A stretch of 64,000 bases of DNA from Terriglobia bacterium (GCA_020073305.1 JAIQFK010000003.1:62001-126000); one strand, 5' to 3'; numbered from the stretch's first letter, positions 47,170 to 55,422 are shown. Made by a program: numbers and translations. The notes: generated by a model not told the origin, from the letters alone.

Positions 47170-47407
47170 TAACCGCTCAGCGACCATCGATTTTCCCGAT
47201 CGCCTGCCGAAAATTCTGTTGCAATGAGCCCGATTCACCTACAATAATCCCGTTACGCAGTCGTCCTGCATCAGATATCCTTCCTTCCGCACGCGCAATT
47301 CCGTGGAACTCGCCGAAATGAACTGGCGAACTCAGCTCAGACAAGACTGAAACAGCCTAGAACGTCTCCCCATCCACTGCGAAAGATTCTGATCCCCCGC
47401 GAGGCAA
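47170..47407. other. Non-coding stretch after the Gly/Tyr-rich gene
   Basis: I see no convincing gene here. CACCTACAATAATCC at about 47237-47251 contains a TACAAT hexamer that could be a -10. The rest is of ordinary composition, with no strong hairpin that I could identify. Confidence 0.4.
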
Positions 47408-47442
47408 TAACCGAATATATAATGCATCAATTAACCGAATAT
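47408..47442 (+). promoter_or_regulatory. TATAAT promoter with an 11-bp direct repeat
   Basis: TAACCGAATAT occurs at 47408-47418 and again at 47432-47442, 24 bases apart. TATAAT at 47418-47423 starts within the first copy. This looks like a regulated promoter with two binding half-sites; no -35 was found, which fits activator dependence. Confidence 0.5.
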
Positions 47443-47446
47443 CCTA

Positions 47447-47472
47447 GCATCACACGCGCACGTTTGTGATGC
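47447..47472 (+). other. Perfect hairpin in the leader before a nine-codon ORF
   Basis: GCATCACA at 47447-47454 and TGTGATGC at 47465-47472 form a perfect eight-base stem with a ten-base loop. The GGAAAGGAG ribosome site begins on the next base. It could modulate access to that site. Confidence 0.55.
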
Positions 47473-47491
47473 GGAAAGGAGACTTGCCAAT

Positions 47492-47521
47492 ATGTCACTG
47501 CCATGGCCCTGGCCCCATTAG
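47492..47521 (+). CDS. Possible nine-residue leader peptide MSLPWPWPH
   Basis: An ATG at 47492 is preceded by GGAAAGGAG at 47473-47481 (ten bases away), one of the best ribosome sites in the window. It opens only nine codons, MSLPWPWPH, then TAG. Three Pro and two Trp in nine residues recall leader peptides on which ribosomes pause. The next gene, a membrane protein, begins 121 bases later. There is no proof of translation. It is too short to test by similarity. Confidence 0.35.
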   Translation: MSLPWPWPH

Positions 47522-47642
47522 ACTGCCTGGAGTTCCTGCACTCTTGAAATAACGGACACTAAGCCAATTCGTCGCCCTCGCGGGTTCAGAAGTGGTAGTG
47601 TGCGCTTAATGCGCATGATAGAATCGAGCAACGGATTTAGGG

Positions 47643-48455
47643 ATGGCTCCATCTTGGCTTCTGTCGCTAGAACGAGCGCTCTGGCTGCTCATGATTCTCT
47701 CCGAACTGCTACTGGCGGGAGACTTTCTGCGCCTGAAATTGGCTCGCAGTTATCGTTTTTTTTTGGCTTATCTGGTTTTTGATTGCGTCCGATCGCTGGT
47801 TTTGTGGCCCTACAGCCCGGGCTCGGATTTCTTTCTCAATCTGTGGCGGGCGACAGAACCTCTGATTTGGATGTTGTACGTGCTGGTGGTTCTTGAACTC
47901 TGTTCCCTAGTTTTCAAGGACTATCGGGGAATCCACGCCCTGGGGCGGTGGATTGTTTACGGAAGCCTCGCGTTATCCGTGTTGCTGTCCACCGTGACGG
48001 TGCTGCCTACGTGGATGCGTTCAACGGAGGGGGCTTTTGCTCTTCAACGCTTCCTCATGGTCGAGCGCGGAATTGACTTCGCGGTCGTTCTTCTTCTGCT
48101 CCTACTTCTTGGTTTTCTGGTGCTGTTTCCCATTCAATTGAACAGGAACGTGATCGCTCACTCCATCCTGTACGCCATATTCTTCACTGCCAACACTTTG
48201 GGCATCCTCATTGTGAACCTGACCGGTTATCGGCTCAGTATTGCGGTGAGCACTTCTCTGCAGGGGGTGTCGATTTTATGCATGATCGGTTGGCTGGCCC
48301 TCATCAGTCGAGAGGGTGAGGAGAAAATCATGGCGATTCGCCGTCCAATGCCTGTGGATGAGAACCGGCTCATTGCGCAACTCACCGAAATCAATGCGAC
48401 TCTGATGCGCGCCAGCAAACGGACCAGTCCCGAGGTTTTTGGCGCGCGGCGGTAA
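47643..48455 (+). CDS. Integral membrane protein, about seven helices
   Basis: A 270-residue protein with hydrophobic segments starting near residues 7, 38, 70, 103, 146, 176 and 200, and a charged cytoplasmic tail (REGEEKIMAIRRPMPVDENRL) of about 50 residues. It looks like a type of acidobacterial membrane protein with no assigned role. TAGAAT at 47619-47624 is 18 bases before the ATG. TGCGC/GCGCA arms at 47601-47615 form a small hairpin just upstream. It may be linked to the leader-like region before it. Confidence 0.72.
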   Translation: MAPSWLLSLERALWLLMILSELLLAGDFLRLKLARSYRFFLAYLVFDCVRSLVLWPYSPGSDFFLNLWRATEPLIWMLYVLVVLELCSLVFKDYRGIHALGRWIVYGSLALSVLLSTVTVLPTWMRSTEGAFALQRFLMVERGIDFAVVLLLLLLLGFLVLFPIQLNRNVIAHSILYAIFFTANTLGILIVNLTGYRLSIAVSTSLQGVSILCMIGWLALISREGEEKIMAIRRPMPVDENRLIAQLTEINATLMRASKRTSPEVFGARR

Positions 48456-48509
48456 GCCGCATCAAGAATCCGCGCGGTTGTGAAATAATCCCCATCTGGA
48501 GGGACATCC

Positions 48510-49289
48510 GTGCGAAGACGACAGTTTCTAACCTCATCATTAGCTGCCCCGGCCCTGGCCGCCCCGCAGACCGCTGCGGCAAGAACCCGGGAATTCTACG
48601 AGCTTCGGCGTTATCGCCTGCAAATGGGGGAGCAGAGGAAAGTCGCCGACGCTTTTCTACACGAAGCACTCATCCCGGCGTTGAACCGGCTTGCGATCAC
48701 TCCCGTCGGAGTTTTCAGCGCGGATATCGGACCGGACAGTCCGTCGCTGTACGTGCTGATGCCGAGCCTATCGGTCGAGACTCTAGTTACCGCCGAGTTC
48801 CGTCTCGAGCAAGATGCCGAATACCTCAAGGCCGGGGCGGCCTTCTTGAACGCGGCCGCCAAGGAACCGGCGTACGCGCGCAAGGAGAGCTCGCTCCTGG
48901 CCGCGTTTGAGGGATGGCCCCGGCTCACAATTCCCGCGGCCACGGCCGAGCATCGGTCGCGCCTGTTCGAGTTGCGGACCTACGAGAGCGCCACGGACCA
49001 GGACCACAAGCGAAAAGTCGAGATGTTCAACAGCGGCGAATTTGATGTATTTCAGCGGGCTGGTTTCTGGCAGGTCTTCTACGGCGACACTCTAGTGGGT
49101 GCCCGGATGCCGAATCTCACGTACATGATCGGCTTTCCCGACCTTGCGGAGCGCAACCGCATGTGGAAAGCCTTCGGTTCCGATCCGGGATGGAAAAAAC
49201 TCAGCAGCTCCGCGCGCTACAACTTTGAAGAAATTGTTTCGAATATCACGAATGTGATTCTGAACCCGACCTCGTATTCGCAGATTTAG
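48510..49289 (+). CDS. Tat-exported NIPSNAP family protein
   Basis: A 259-residue protein. A twin-arginine signal (RRRQFLTSSLAAPALAA) precedes two NIPSNAP-type ferredoxin-like domains, starting with REFYELRRYRLQMGEQRKVADAF and RLFELRTYESATDQDHKRKVEMFNSGEFDVFQRAG. Exported NIPSNAP proteins are common in acidobacteria and planctomycetes and have no settled function. GGAGGGA lies six bases before the GTG start at 48510. The pilT-like gene is convergent 9 bases downstream. Confidence 0.85.
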   Translation: MRRRQFLTSSLAAPALAAPQTAAARTREFYELRRYRLQMGEQRKVADAFLHEALIPALNRLAITPVGVFSADIGPDSPSLYVLMPSLSVETLVTAEFRLEQDAEYLKAGAAFLNAAAKEPAYARKESSLLAAFEGWPRLTIPAATAEHRSRLFELRTYESATDQDHKRKVEMFNSGEFDVFQRAGFWQVFYGDTLVGARMPNLTYMIGFPDLAERNRMWKAFGSDPGWKKLSSSARYNFEEIVSNITNVILNPTSYSQI

Positions 49290-49298
49290 ACCGCGCAG

Positions 49299-50447
49299 CT
49301 ACAGATACCGCCGCAGATCCTCAGACCGGAAGCAGTGCGCAAGTGCGCTTTCACGGGTAATCCGCCCGGCGCGCACCAGATCGGCGAGCGATTGTTCCAT
49401 CGTAATCATGCCTTCGGCGCGCCCGGTCGAGATGGCCGTGTAGAGCTGGTGATCTTCGCCTTTGCGGACCAGGTTGCGGACGGCGCTGGATCCGGTCATG
49501 ATTTCGACCGCCGGGTAGCGGCCGCTGGCATCCGCGGCGGGAACCAGTTGCTGGGCCACGACCGCCAGCAGGGCCAGTGAAAGCTGCTGCCGGATTTGCG
49601 GCTGGTTGCCTAACGGGAACGAATCGAGAATGCGCGAGACGGCCTGCGAGGTGTCGTTGGTGTGCAGCGTGGAAAGCACCAAGTGCCCGGTTTCCGCGGC
49701 CGTGAGCACGGTGGCGATAGTCTCCGGGTCCCGCATCTCTCCAACCAGGATCACATCCGGCGTCTGGCGCATGATGCTTCGCAAGGAACTGGCAAACTCT
49801 GGTGTATCGTGCCCCACCTCAATCTGCTCCACGATCGAGCTGCGGTTGCCGTGCACAAATTCGACGGGGTCCTCAATGGTCACAATGTGATCGCGCCGGT
49901 CGGTGTTGATGATGTCGATCAGCGCTGCGAGCGTTGAGCTCTTGCCACAACCCGTCGACCCGGTGATCAGTACCAGCCCCTGCCGCGCCTCGGCCAACCG
50001 ATGAAGCGTATGAGGCAGGTGCAGAGATTCGAGGGTGGGGATGCGCGCCGGCAGCAGCCGAACGCTTCCGGACAGGGTTCCGCGCTGATGATGCACGTTG
50101 GCGCGAAAACGTCCGATCGCCTCGCGGGAGAAGCAGAAGTCGACGGATTTATCGCGCTGCAGCTCCTGATGCTGTTTCGGGGTTAACAGGGGGAGAAGCA
50201 GATTCCGGGTGTCATCGGCTTCGAGCGTGGGACCGGCGGCCGGCGTGAGCTTCCCATCAACACGCAACGCCACGGGCGCGCCGGCAACGAGCAGCAGGTC
50301 GGAGGCGCTCCGCTCGACGGCGTAGAGCAGCAGTTGATCGAGACTCGCGGTCGATTGTGGCGCCTCCAAGTTCGTGGAGCGCGATCCCGGCGCCGCCCGG
50401 TTCAGCTCGGCAACAATCCGCTCGAGTTCATCATCGTAACCGGACAT
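49299..50447 (-). CDS. PilT/PilU-type twitching ATPase
   Basis: A 382-residue hexameric retraction-type ATPase. The N-terminal PAS-like part has ASDLLLVAGAPVALRVDGKL. Walker A is GSTGCGKSS (163-171), the Asp box is TIEDPVEFVH, and Walker B is LRSIMRQTPDVILVGEMRD, then the His box GHLVLSTLHTND. It depolymerises type IV pili at the inner membrane or acts in surface motility. No other pil genes are close. Compared with PilT (about 345 residues), it has an N-terminal extension of about 35 residues. PilU is an alternative. Confidence 0.9.
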   Translation of the reverse strand: MSGYDDELERIVAELNRAAPGSRSTNLEAPQSTASLDQLLLYAVERSASDLLLVAGAPVALRVDGKLTPAAGPTLEADDTRNLLLPLLTPKQHQELQRDKSVDFCFSREAIGRFRANVHHQRGTLSGSVRLLPARIPTLESLHLPHTLHRLAEARQGLVLITGSTGCGKSSTLAALIDIINTDRRDHIVTIEDPVEFVHGNRSSIVEQIEVGHDTPEFASSLRSIMRQTPDVILVGEMRDPETIATVLTAAETGHLVLSTLHTNDTSQAVSRILDSFPLGNQPQIRQQLSLALLAVVAQQLVPAADASGRYPAVEIMTGSSAVRNLVRKGEDHQLYTAISTGRAEGMITMEQSLADLVRAGRITRESALAHCFRSEDLRRYL

Positions 50448-50578
50448 AGTCGTGTAACCGCTTCAGCCGGATGGAAACCTGTGTTCACTGCCCCGGCCCA
50501 AACCAGCTCATCCGATGATATGTTCACAAGGGAAGCAATGTCACCACCTGCCATGGCATCCCGCCGACGGAGACTAGC

Positions 50579-51946
50579 ATGAGATTCATCGTTGTGGGCG
50601 CAGTGGCTGGTCTCGTATTCTGTACCGGTCTTTACCTAAAGGGAGGTGAGCTCGTGACGGGAGCCAGGCTCATCGTAGTCGACCCCGGGCACTTCCATGC
50701 CGCGCTGGTTCAAAAGGAAATGTACCCGTGGCTGGCCAAGCAGGTCTCGGTTTACGCGCCGCTCGGCCCCGATGTGCTTGATTATCTCAACCGCATCGCG
50801 CAGTTTAACTCGCGCGGCGAACATCCCACGGCGTGGGAAATCGAACTGCATACCGGCCCGGACTTTTTCGAGCGCATGCTGCGGGAGAGGGCGGGAAACG
50901 TGATCGTATTGGCCGGCCGCAACCGTCCGAAAATCGCGCGGATTCGGGCCTCGGTCGAAGCCGGCCTGAACATCCTCGCCGATAAGCCGTGGATCATCAC
51001 CTCAGCCGAAATGCCCACGCTGGAGCGCGTCCTGACTGAAGCGGGCCAGAAAGGGCTCGTCGCGTACGACATCATGACCGAACGCTATGAGATCACGGCG
51101 ATCTTGCAGCGGGAGTTGGTGAACGACGAAGGCGTTTTCGGCCGTCTGACCTCGGGGAATGCCGAAGAACCGGCGATTTCCGCGAAGAGCGTCCATCACC
51201 TGATGAAGCAAGTGGCCGGCACTCCACTCCGGCGGCCGGCTTGGTTCTTCGATGTGAACGAAGCGGGCGAGGGTTTAGCGGACGTAGGCACGCACGTGGT
51301 CGACCTGGTTCAGTGGACGGCTTTCCCCGACAAGATGCTGGACTACAAAACCGACGTTCGCGTGCTGAGCGGGAGGCATTGGCCAACGGTCATCCCACAA
51401 TCCGATTTTCAGAAAGTCACCGGCGAACCCGCATTCCCGCGATCGCTCGAAGCGCACGTGCACGACGGGAATTTACAGTATTTCTGCAACAATTTCGTTC
51501 ACTATACGGTGGAGGGCATTCACGTCAAGCTCGATATCCTGTGGAATTGGGAAGCCCCGCCCCGTGCCGGCGACATGTATGAAGCCTCTTTCCGCGGGAC
51601 CAAAGCGCGCGTCGAGATTCGCCAGGGCCCGCAACAGCAGTATCGGCCCGAACTGTACGTAGTCGCGAACTCCGTCTCCCTGAAAGCGGAGGTTTTCGCA
51701 GAACTCAGAAGAAAGGTGGAGAATTTGCAGAAGGCGTATCCGGGACTGGCGATATACGAAGATGGGAGCGAAGCTCGTATCGTGATTCCCGAGAAGTTTC
51801 GCGTCGGGCATGAAGCGCATTTCGCTCAGGTGACCAACCGGTTTTTCGATTATCTGAAAGCGCCGCGAACCATGCCCGCCTGGGAGAACACGAACATGCT
51901 GGTGAAATATTTCATCACCACCAAGGGCGTGGAACTGAGCCAGTAG
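50579..51946 (+). CDS. Putative oxidoreductase of the Gfo/Idh/MocA superfamily, membrane-anchored
   Basis: A 455-residue protein. The N-terminus FIVVGAVAGLVFCTGLYL is a signal anchor. ARLIVVDPGHFHAALVQKEMYP begins the Rossmann-like part, NILADKPWIITSAEMPTLERVL is the KPW block that replaces EKP, and ADVGTHVVDLVQWTAFPD follows. This looks like the large acidobacterial and planctomycete branch with a C-terminal oxidoreductase domain, acting outside the cytoplasm. The substrate is unknown. Confidence 0.8.
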   Translation: MRFIVVGAVAGLVFCTGLYLKGGELVTGARLIVVDPGHFHAALVQKEMYPWLAKQVSVYAPLGPDVLDYLNRIAQFNSRGEHPTAWEIELHTGPDFFERMLRERAGNVIVLAGRNRPKIARIRASVEAGLNILADKPWIITSAEMPTLERVLTEAGQKGLVAYDIMTERYEITAILQRELVNDEGVFGRLTSGNAEEPAISAKSVHHLMKQVAGTPLRRPAWFFDVNEAGEGLADVGTHVVDLVQWTAFPDKMLDYKTDVRVLSGRHWPTVIPQSDFQKVTGEPAFPRSLEAHVHDGNLQYFCNNFVHYTVEGIHVKLDILWNWEAPPRAGDMYEASFRGTKARVEIRQGPQQQYRPELYVVANSVSLKAEVFAELRRKVENLQKAYPGLAIYEDGSEARIVIPEKFRVGHEAHFAQVTNRFFDYLKAPRTMPAWENTNMLVKYFITTKGVELSQ

Positions 51947-51953
51947 CGGCCAC

Positions 51954-52376
51954 TCACGCCTTATCCCGCCCCAACGCGAGTACAAAATACCTGGCGCGAC
52001 TCGTCCCCACATTGTGCCAGCCGTGCTGCTGGCCGGATGCTACAAATGCCACCGAACCCGGGCCCAGGGTGGCGCTGCTATCCCCAATGTTCACTTCGAC
52101 CGTGCCTTCGAGGATCATGATCATTTCCTCGTGGACATGGTGATGGGGCGGATGCGGCGCCTGGCCTGGAGCCAGTTCAGTCATATGCAATTCGATGGGA
52201 ACTCCAGTGTGCGTTTCGCCCTCGAGGATTGCGCGGAACCGGTTCTCACCTTCGGAGCGGACCGCCAGGTCCTCGAATCGATAGGTTTTGGATTTCAAGG
52301 CGGAGCCCTGCGACGCGGCACGAGTGGCCGCCAGCGCCGGAAGCAACAGACTCAATTCTCTGCGTGAAAAGTTCAT
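51954..52376 (-). CDS. Tat-exported cupin protein
   Basis: A 140-residue protein with a twin-arginine-like signal (NFSRRELSLLLPALAATRAA) and a single cupin barrel. HHHVHEEMIMILEGTVEVNIGD provides the first metal motif (His-His-Glu) and SVAFVASGQQHGWHNVG the second His. The ATG at 52376 is supported by CAGGAGGATGTC. Small exported cupins bind metals or sugars; the role is not assigned. It is convergent with the upstream oxidoreductase gene, ending 7 bases from it. Confidence 0.85.
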   Translation of the reverse strand: MNFSRRELSLLLPALAATRAASQGSALKSKTYRFEDLAVRSEGENRFRAILEGETHTGVPIELHMTELAPGQAPHPPHHHVHEEMIMILEGTVEVNIGDSSATLGPGSVAFVASGQQHGWHNVGTSRARYFVLALGRDKA

Positions 52377-52632
52377 GACATCCTCCTGAAGTGCGTAAGA
52401 AGGAGTATATGTTAAAGGGCTATGCGGCAACCACGATCTTGAATAGCACGACGCGCCAGGGCACAGCATTGCGGTGGAGGTGCGCGCCTATAGCGATGCA
52501 GAGCATGAGTCCGCTGGATTCTGCTATGATTAACGAGTATTTGTTCCCCCAGCGCGCTCGGGGATTCAAGAAACCAGGCCGCATACGTCAACCAAAAAGC
52601 CTTCCCTGGAGCTGACCATTGAGGAACTTGAG
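52377..52632. other. Stretch before the 64-residue gene
   Basis: No established gene. A TATGAT hexamer near 52524-52529 is a candidate -10. The frame used by the 64-residue protein is open from just after a TAA near 52531 but has no ATG, GTG or TTG before 52633. A different frame from the ATG at 52527 gives FPQRARGFKKPGRIRQ and stops at 52615. Confidence 0.35.
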
Positions 52633-52827
52633 GTGCTGTTGCCTCTGGCCTCCGATCAATTGTTTCGCAACGAATTCATCGACACGCGGCTTCCCGGCTT
52701 TAAGAAAAACAGCGAAAAGGTTCAGTTCGCCAAGGCGTTAATCAGCCGGATCAGGGAGCGAATTCGGCTGGCGCAGGAAAAGTCCAATAATCCCCGCGCG
52801 GGCAAGAGCCGCTCCTCGGTAGCGTAG
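52633..52827 (+). CDS. Small helical protein, unknown, start uncertain
   Basis: From the GTG at 52633 this gives 64 residues: LLPLASDQLFRNEFIDTRLPGFKKN then a basic helix, ALISRIRERIRLAQEKSNN. The in-frame codons before the GTG read TKKPSLELTIEELEV, which looks like real coding sequence, so the true start may be upstream with a non-standard codon, or a frameshift separates it from the ATG at 52527. It ends 77 bases before a tRNA-Lys fragment. I do not recognise the family. Confidence 0.5.
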   Translation: MLLPLASDQLFRNEFIDTRLPGFKKNSEKVQFAKALISRIRERIRLAQEKSNNPRAGKSRSSVA

Positions 52828-52903
52828 CTTCGCGCGCGGCGCGCCGCTTCCACTACTTCTCGCACCGTCAGTGCCGTCACCTTCACCGGACAAGCTGGCA
52901 AGG

Positions 52904-52954
52904 GCTGGTGAGCGCGGAAGGAATCGAACCTTCAACCTAGTGATTAAGAATCAC
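52904..52954 (-). pseudogene. 3'-half copy of tRNA-Lys, att-like direct repeat
   Basis: These 51 bases match 53790-53840 with a single mismatch at 52950. They cover the tRNA-Lys anticodon loop, T arm, acceptor 3' strand and CCA end, but the 5' half is absent. In integrative elements the tRNA 3' part is the usual attachment site, so this looks like an att remnant. No integrase gene is nearby. Confidence 0.75.
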
Positions 52955-53008
52955 GCAAATCGCTGTGCACGCCACACGCTCAGCGTCCCGCCTGGTTACT
53001 CTGGTTGC

Positions 53009-53635
53009 GTGAAGACAAATACGAAAGAGTGGAATTCCGTGGCGCAGCGCATCCAGGCCATAGCGCAGACCGGCCTCACCTATGCCACCAGTCCGTATGA
53101 TTTGGAGCGTTACGGTGAATTGTCCGCCATTGCCGCGTCGATGATCGCCGGGCCGGAACCTGAAAGGGTTGCGCTGGCCGCCGAATTATTCGCCGCCGGG
53201 CTGGGGTACGCGACGCCCAGGGTGGATGTGCGCGCGGCGGTATTCGCGGAGAATCGCCTGCTTTTGGTTCGCGAGCGGGAAGACGGTTGCTGGACACTAC
53301 CCGGTGGATGGGCTGAGGTCGGGCAAAGTGCCGCCGAATCGGTCGAACGAGAAGTGCGCGAGGAGTCCGGCTATATCGTCAAAGCAGTGAAGTTGCTGGC
53401 CTGTTGGGACCGGAACAAACACCCGCATCCGCCTATTCCCTTCCACGCTTACAAGCTGGTATTCCGCTGCCAGTTGCTCAGCGGCGTGGCCAGTGCCAGC
53501 ACGGAAACAACCGAGGTCGCCTTCTTTGCGGAGGATCAGATTCCAGCTTTGTCGGCTACCCGTACGTTGCCCGAGCAGATCCGATTTGTATTTCAGTGTC
53601 TGCGAAATCCTGAAGTGCCAACCACGTTTGACTGA
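53009..53635 (+). CDS. Nudix hydrolase, YjhB-like
   Basis: A 208-residue nucleotide-diphosphate-type hydrolase. The N-terminal helical domain (QRIQAIAQTGLTYATSPYDLERYGEL) is typical of YjhB-type Nudix proteins, then VRAAVFAENRLLLVRE and the Nudix box GWAEVGQSAAESVEREVREESGY. The metal-binding REVREESG core is intact, while the first Glu of the box is Gln. Substrates in this branch are nucleoside or ADP-ribose-type diphosphates. The GTG at 53009 is six bases after TACTCT. The gene lies between a tRNA-Lys and its duplicated 3' half. Confidence 0.88.
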   Translation: MKTNTKEWNSVAQRIQAIAQTGLTYATSPYDLERYGELSAIAASMIAGPEPERVALAAELFAAGLGYATPRVDVRAAVFAENRLLLVREREDGCWTLPGGWAEVGQSAAESVEREVREESGYIVKAVKLLACWDRNKHPHPPIPFHAYKLVFRCQLLSGVASASTETTEVAFFAEDQIPALSATRTLPEQIRFVFQCLRNPEVPTTFD

Positions 53636-53791
53636 ACGGCCGCTTATGCGCGGAGCGCGCATTCTGGCTGCTCACTGGCAGTGGTTCGTGGAGCGGTTCG
53701 GAGTCCGCAATCGGATCACTATCTGTTCCCCCTGGGGCAAGGCGCTGCCGTCCGATCGGTCTTGCAGTAGTCCGCAAGTCCTTGAAAGAGC

Positions 53792-53867
53792 TGGTGAGCG
53801 CGGAAGGAATCGAACCTTCAACCTAGTGATTAAGAGTCACTTGCTCTGCCAATTGAGCTACGCGCCC
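53792..53867 (-). tRNA. tRNA-Lys (CTT anticodon), CCA encoded
   Basis: Reading the minus strand, the acceptor GGGCGCG pairs with CGCGCTC, the D stem is GCTC/GAGC, the anticodon stem AGTGA/TCACT closes a loop CTCTTAA with anticodon CTT, and the T arm is GAAGG/CCTTC around TTCGATT. CCA at the 3' end is encoded at 53792-53794. It decodes AAG. A promoter-like TTGCAC-17-TAAAAT lies just upstream. Its 3' half is duplicated at 52904-52954. Confidence 0.95.
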
Positions 53868-53888
53868 GATTACTTTACGGTCAAACTG

Positions 53889-53917
53889 ATTTTAGCGGGA
53901 GTCAACTCCGGGTGCAA
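53889..53917 (-). promoter_or_regulatory. tRNA-Lys promoter
   Basis: On the minus strand TTGCAC (53917-53912) and TAAAAT (53894-53889) have an exact 17-base spacer, 21 bases before the tRNA 5' end. It is the best -35/-10 pair seen in this part of the window. Confidence 0.6.
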
Positions 53918-54009
53918 CGAAGACATTGTATCATCTGCCGGCTGCGCTGTGCGACGGCCGCGTCCGAGAGCCGGTAGCCCACGTTCGGGCGTGTTATTCT
54001 GGCTTGCGG

Positions 54010-55422
54010 ATGTTTAGCCGCCAGCATCGGAAAGCCAGAGTCCTGTTTGGCCTCTCCGACGTGCTGCTGACCGCTTTGGCATTCGAGGCAGCGTATCAGA
54101 CGCGCCTTCTGCTGCATCTGGACCGCGTCTTTTTCCTTATCGTTCCCATTAAAGCCCTGCTCCTCGGCTTCTCGCTCGCCATGTGGGTCATCATCGGCCT
54201 GTGGCTGGGTGTTTACGACAAGCTGGACTCCGGAGACCCGCGCGTCGTTTTGCGCGACTCCTCGCGCCAGTGCGGGTACGGCATCATTTGCCTGGTGATC
54301 TTCGAATACCTGATGCGGCTGGATCTGAGCCGGCCGTTCATGGCGTTGTTCGGCGCCTACAGCTGGGTTCTTCTCCTGGTCTTCCGGCTCACGGCGGGGC
54401 GGTTGGTGGGCGTAGTGCGCCGCGAGTTTGGCGCCACGCATCACGTGATGCTAGTGGGTTTGGGAGAGCGCGCGCAGCGGCTCGGCGAAGCGCTCGAACG
54501 TTCAACGCGGTACGGGATTCGCATCCAGGGGTTCCTGGCAGATGGTCCGGTCGCGGTTTCCGAGATCCGCCTGGCGGCGGCGTATCCGGTGTTTCCCCTC
54601 GCGGATCTGCCCGCCCTGCTCCGGCGGCAAGTCATCGACGAGATCATCTTTGTGGTGGACAGCGGGAAGCTGCCGGCGCTCGAGGAAGTGTTTCTGCTGT
54701 GCGCTGAGGAGGGGGTCCGCACACGCATCGCCGTGGATTTCTTTCCGCACCTCAACAGTGAAATGTACCTGGAGAGGCTGGCCTTCACGCCGCTGCTGAC
54801 TTTCTCGCCGGCGCCGCACGACGAAATCCGGCTGCTGGCCAAGCGGGCCATTGATGTCCTGGCGGCGGGAGCCGCGCTGGTGGTGCTCACCCCGCTCATG
54901 CTTCTCATCGCGCTGGCCGTTCGGTTGACCTCGCGCGGCCCGGCGATCTTCCGCCAGGAGCGCTGCGGGCTAAACGGCCGGCGGTTCGTGTTTTACAAAT
55001 TCCGGTCGATGTGCGAAAACGCCGAAGCCATGCGCGCGACCATCGCCCACATGAGCGTGCGCTCGCTGGCGATGAAGGTCCCCGATGATCCGCGCCTGAC
55101 CGCGCTGGGCCGCTACTTGCGGAGGTTTTCCATCGACGAGTGGCCGCAGCTATGGAATGTCCTGAAGGGCGATATGTCCCTGGTGGGGCCGCGGCCGGCG
55201 GTGCCGGAGGAAGTGGATCAGTATCAGCGCTGGCAGCGGCGGCGTCTGCGCATGCGCCCCGGCCTGACGTGCTTGTGGGCCCTGGCAGGCCGCGACAGTG
55301 TGGATTTCGAAACCTGGATGAAGATGGACATGCAATACATTGATAACTGGTCGCTGGGCCTGGACTGGAAGATTCTGCTGCTGACGATCCCCAAGGTCCT
55401 TTCCGGCCGAGGAGCGCACTAA
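54010..55422 (+). CDS. Polyprenyl glycosylphosphotransferase (exopolysaccharide initiation)
   Basis: A 470-residue membrane enzyme of the WbaP/WcaJ type, which moves a sugar-1-phosphate from a nucleotide sugar to undecaprenyl phosphate to start polysaccharide synthesis. Four N-terminal helices lie within about residues 12-130, then a CoA-binding-like Rossmann domain (HHVMLVGLGERAQRLGEALE), a fifth helix (LAAGAALVVLTPLMLLIALAV) and the catalytic domain: RLTSRGPAIFRQERCGLNG, FYKFRSM, LRRFSIDEWPQLWNVLKGDMSLVGPRP and RPGLTCLWALAGR. The ATG at 54010 is nine bases after TATTCT. The PRTase gene follows after 2 bases. Confidence 0.93.
   Translation: MFSRQHRKARVLFGLSDVLLTALAFEAAYQTRLLLHLDRVFFLIVPIKALLLGFSLAMWVIIGLWLGVYDKLDSGDPRVVLRDSSRQCGYGIICLVIFEYLMRLDLSRPFMALFGAYSWVLLLVFRLTAGRLVGVVRREFGATHHVMLVGLGERAQRLGEALERSTRYGIRIQGFLADGPVAVSEIRLAAAYPVFPLADLPALLRRQVIDEIIFVVDSGKLPALEEVFLLCAEEGVRTRIAVDFFPHLNSEMYLERLAFTPLLTFSPAPHDEIRLLAKRAIDVLAAGAALVVLTPLMLLIALAVRLTSRGPAIFRQERCGLNGRRFVFYKFRSMCENAEAMRATIAHMSVRSLAMKVPDDPRLTALGRYLRRFSIDEWPQLWNVLKGDMSLVGPRPAVPEEVDQYQRWQRRRLRMRPGLTCLWALAGRDSVDFETWMKMDMQYIDNWSLGLDWKILLLTIPKVLSGRGAH

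Noticed and set aside
46950-47321. An open frame overlapping the end of the Gly/Tyr-rich gene
   Set aside because: It lies in another frame of a real gene for most of its length and shows no domain pattern or ribosome site.
47600-47624. A CRISPR-like or transposon end at the TGCGC/GCGCA hairpin
   Set aside because: It is a single short hairpin without repeats, target duplications or a transposase.
53493-54017. A plus-strand frame running across the tRNA-Lys gene
   Set aside because: It reads through the tRNA in antisense and has no protein-like pattern; its first part is the Nudix gene in another frame.
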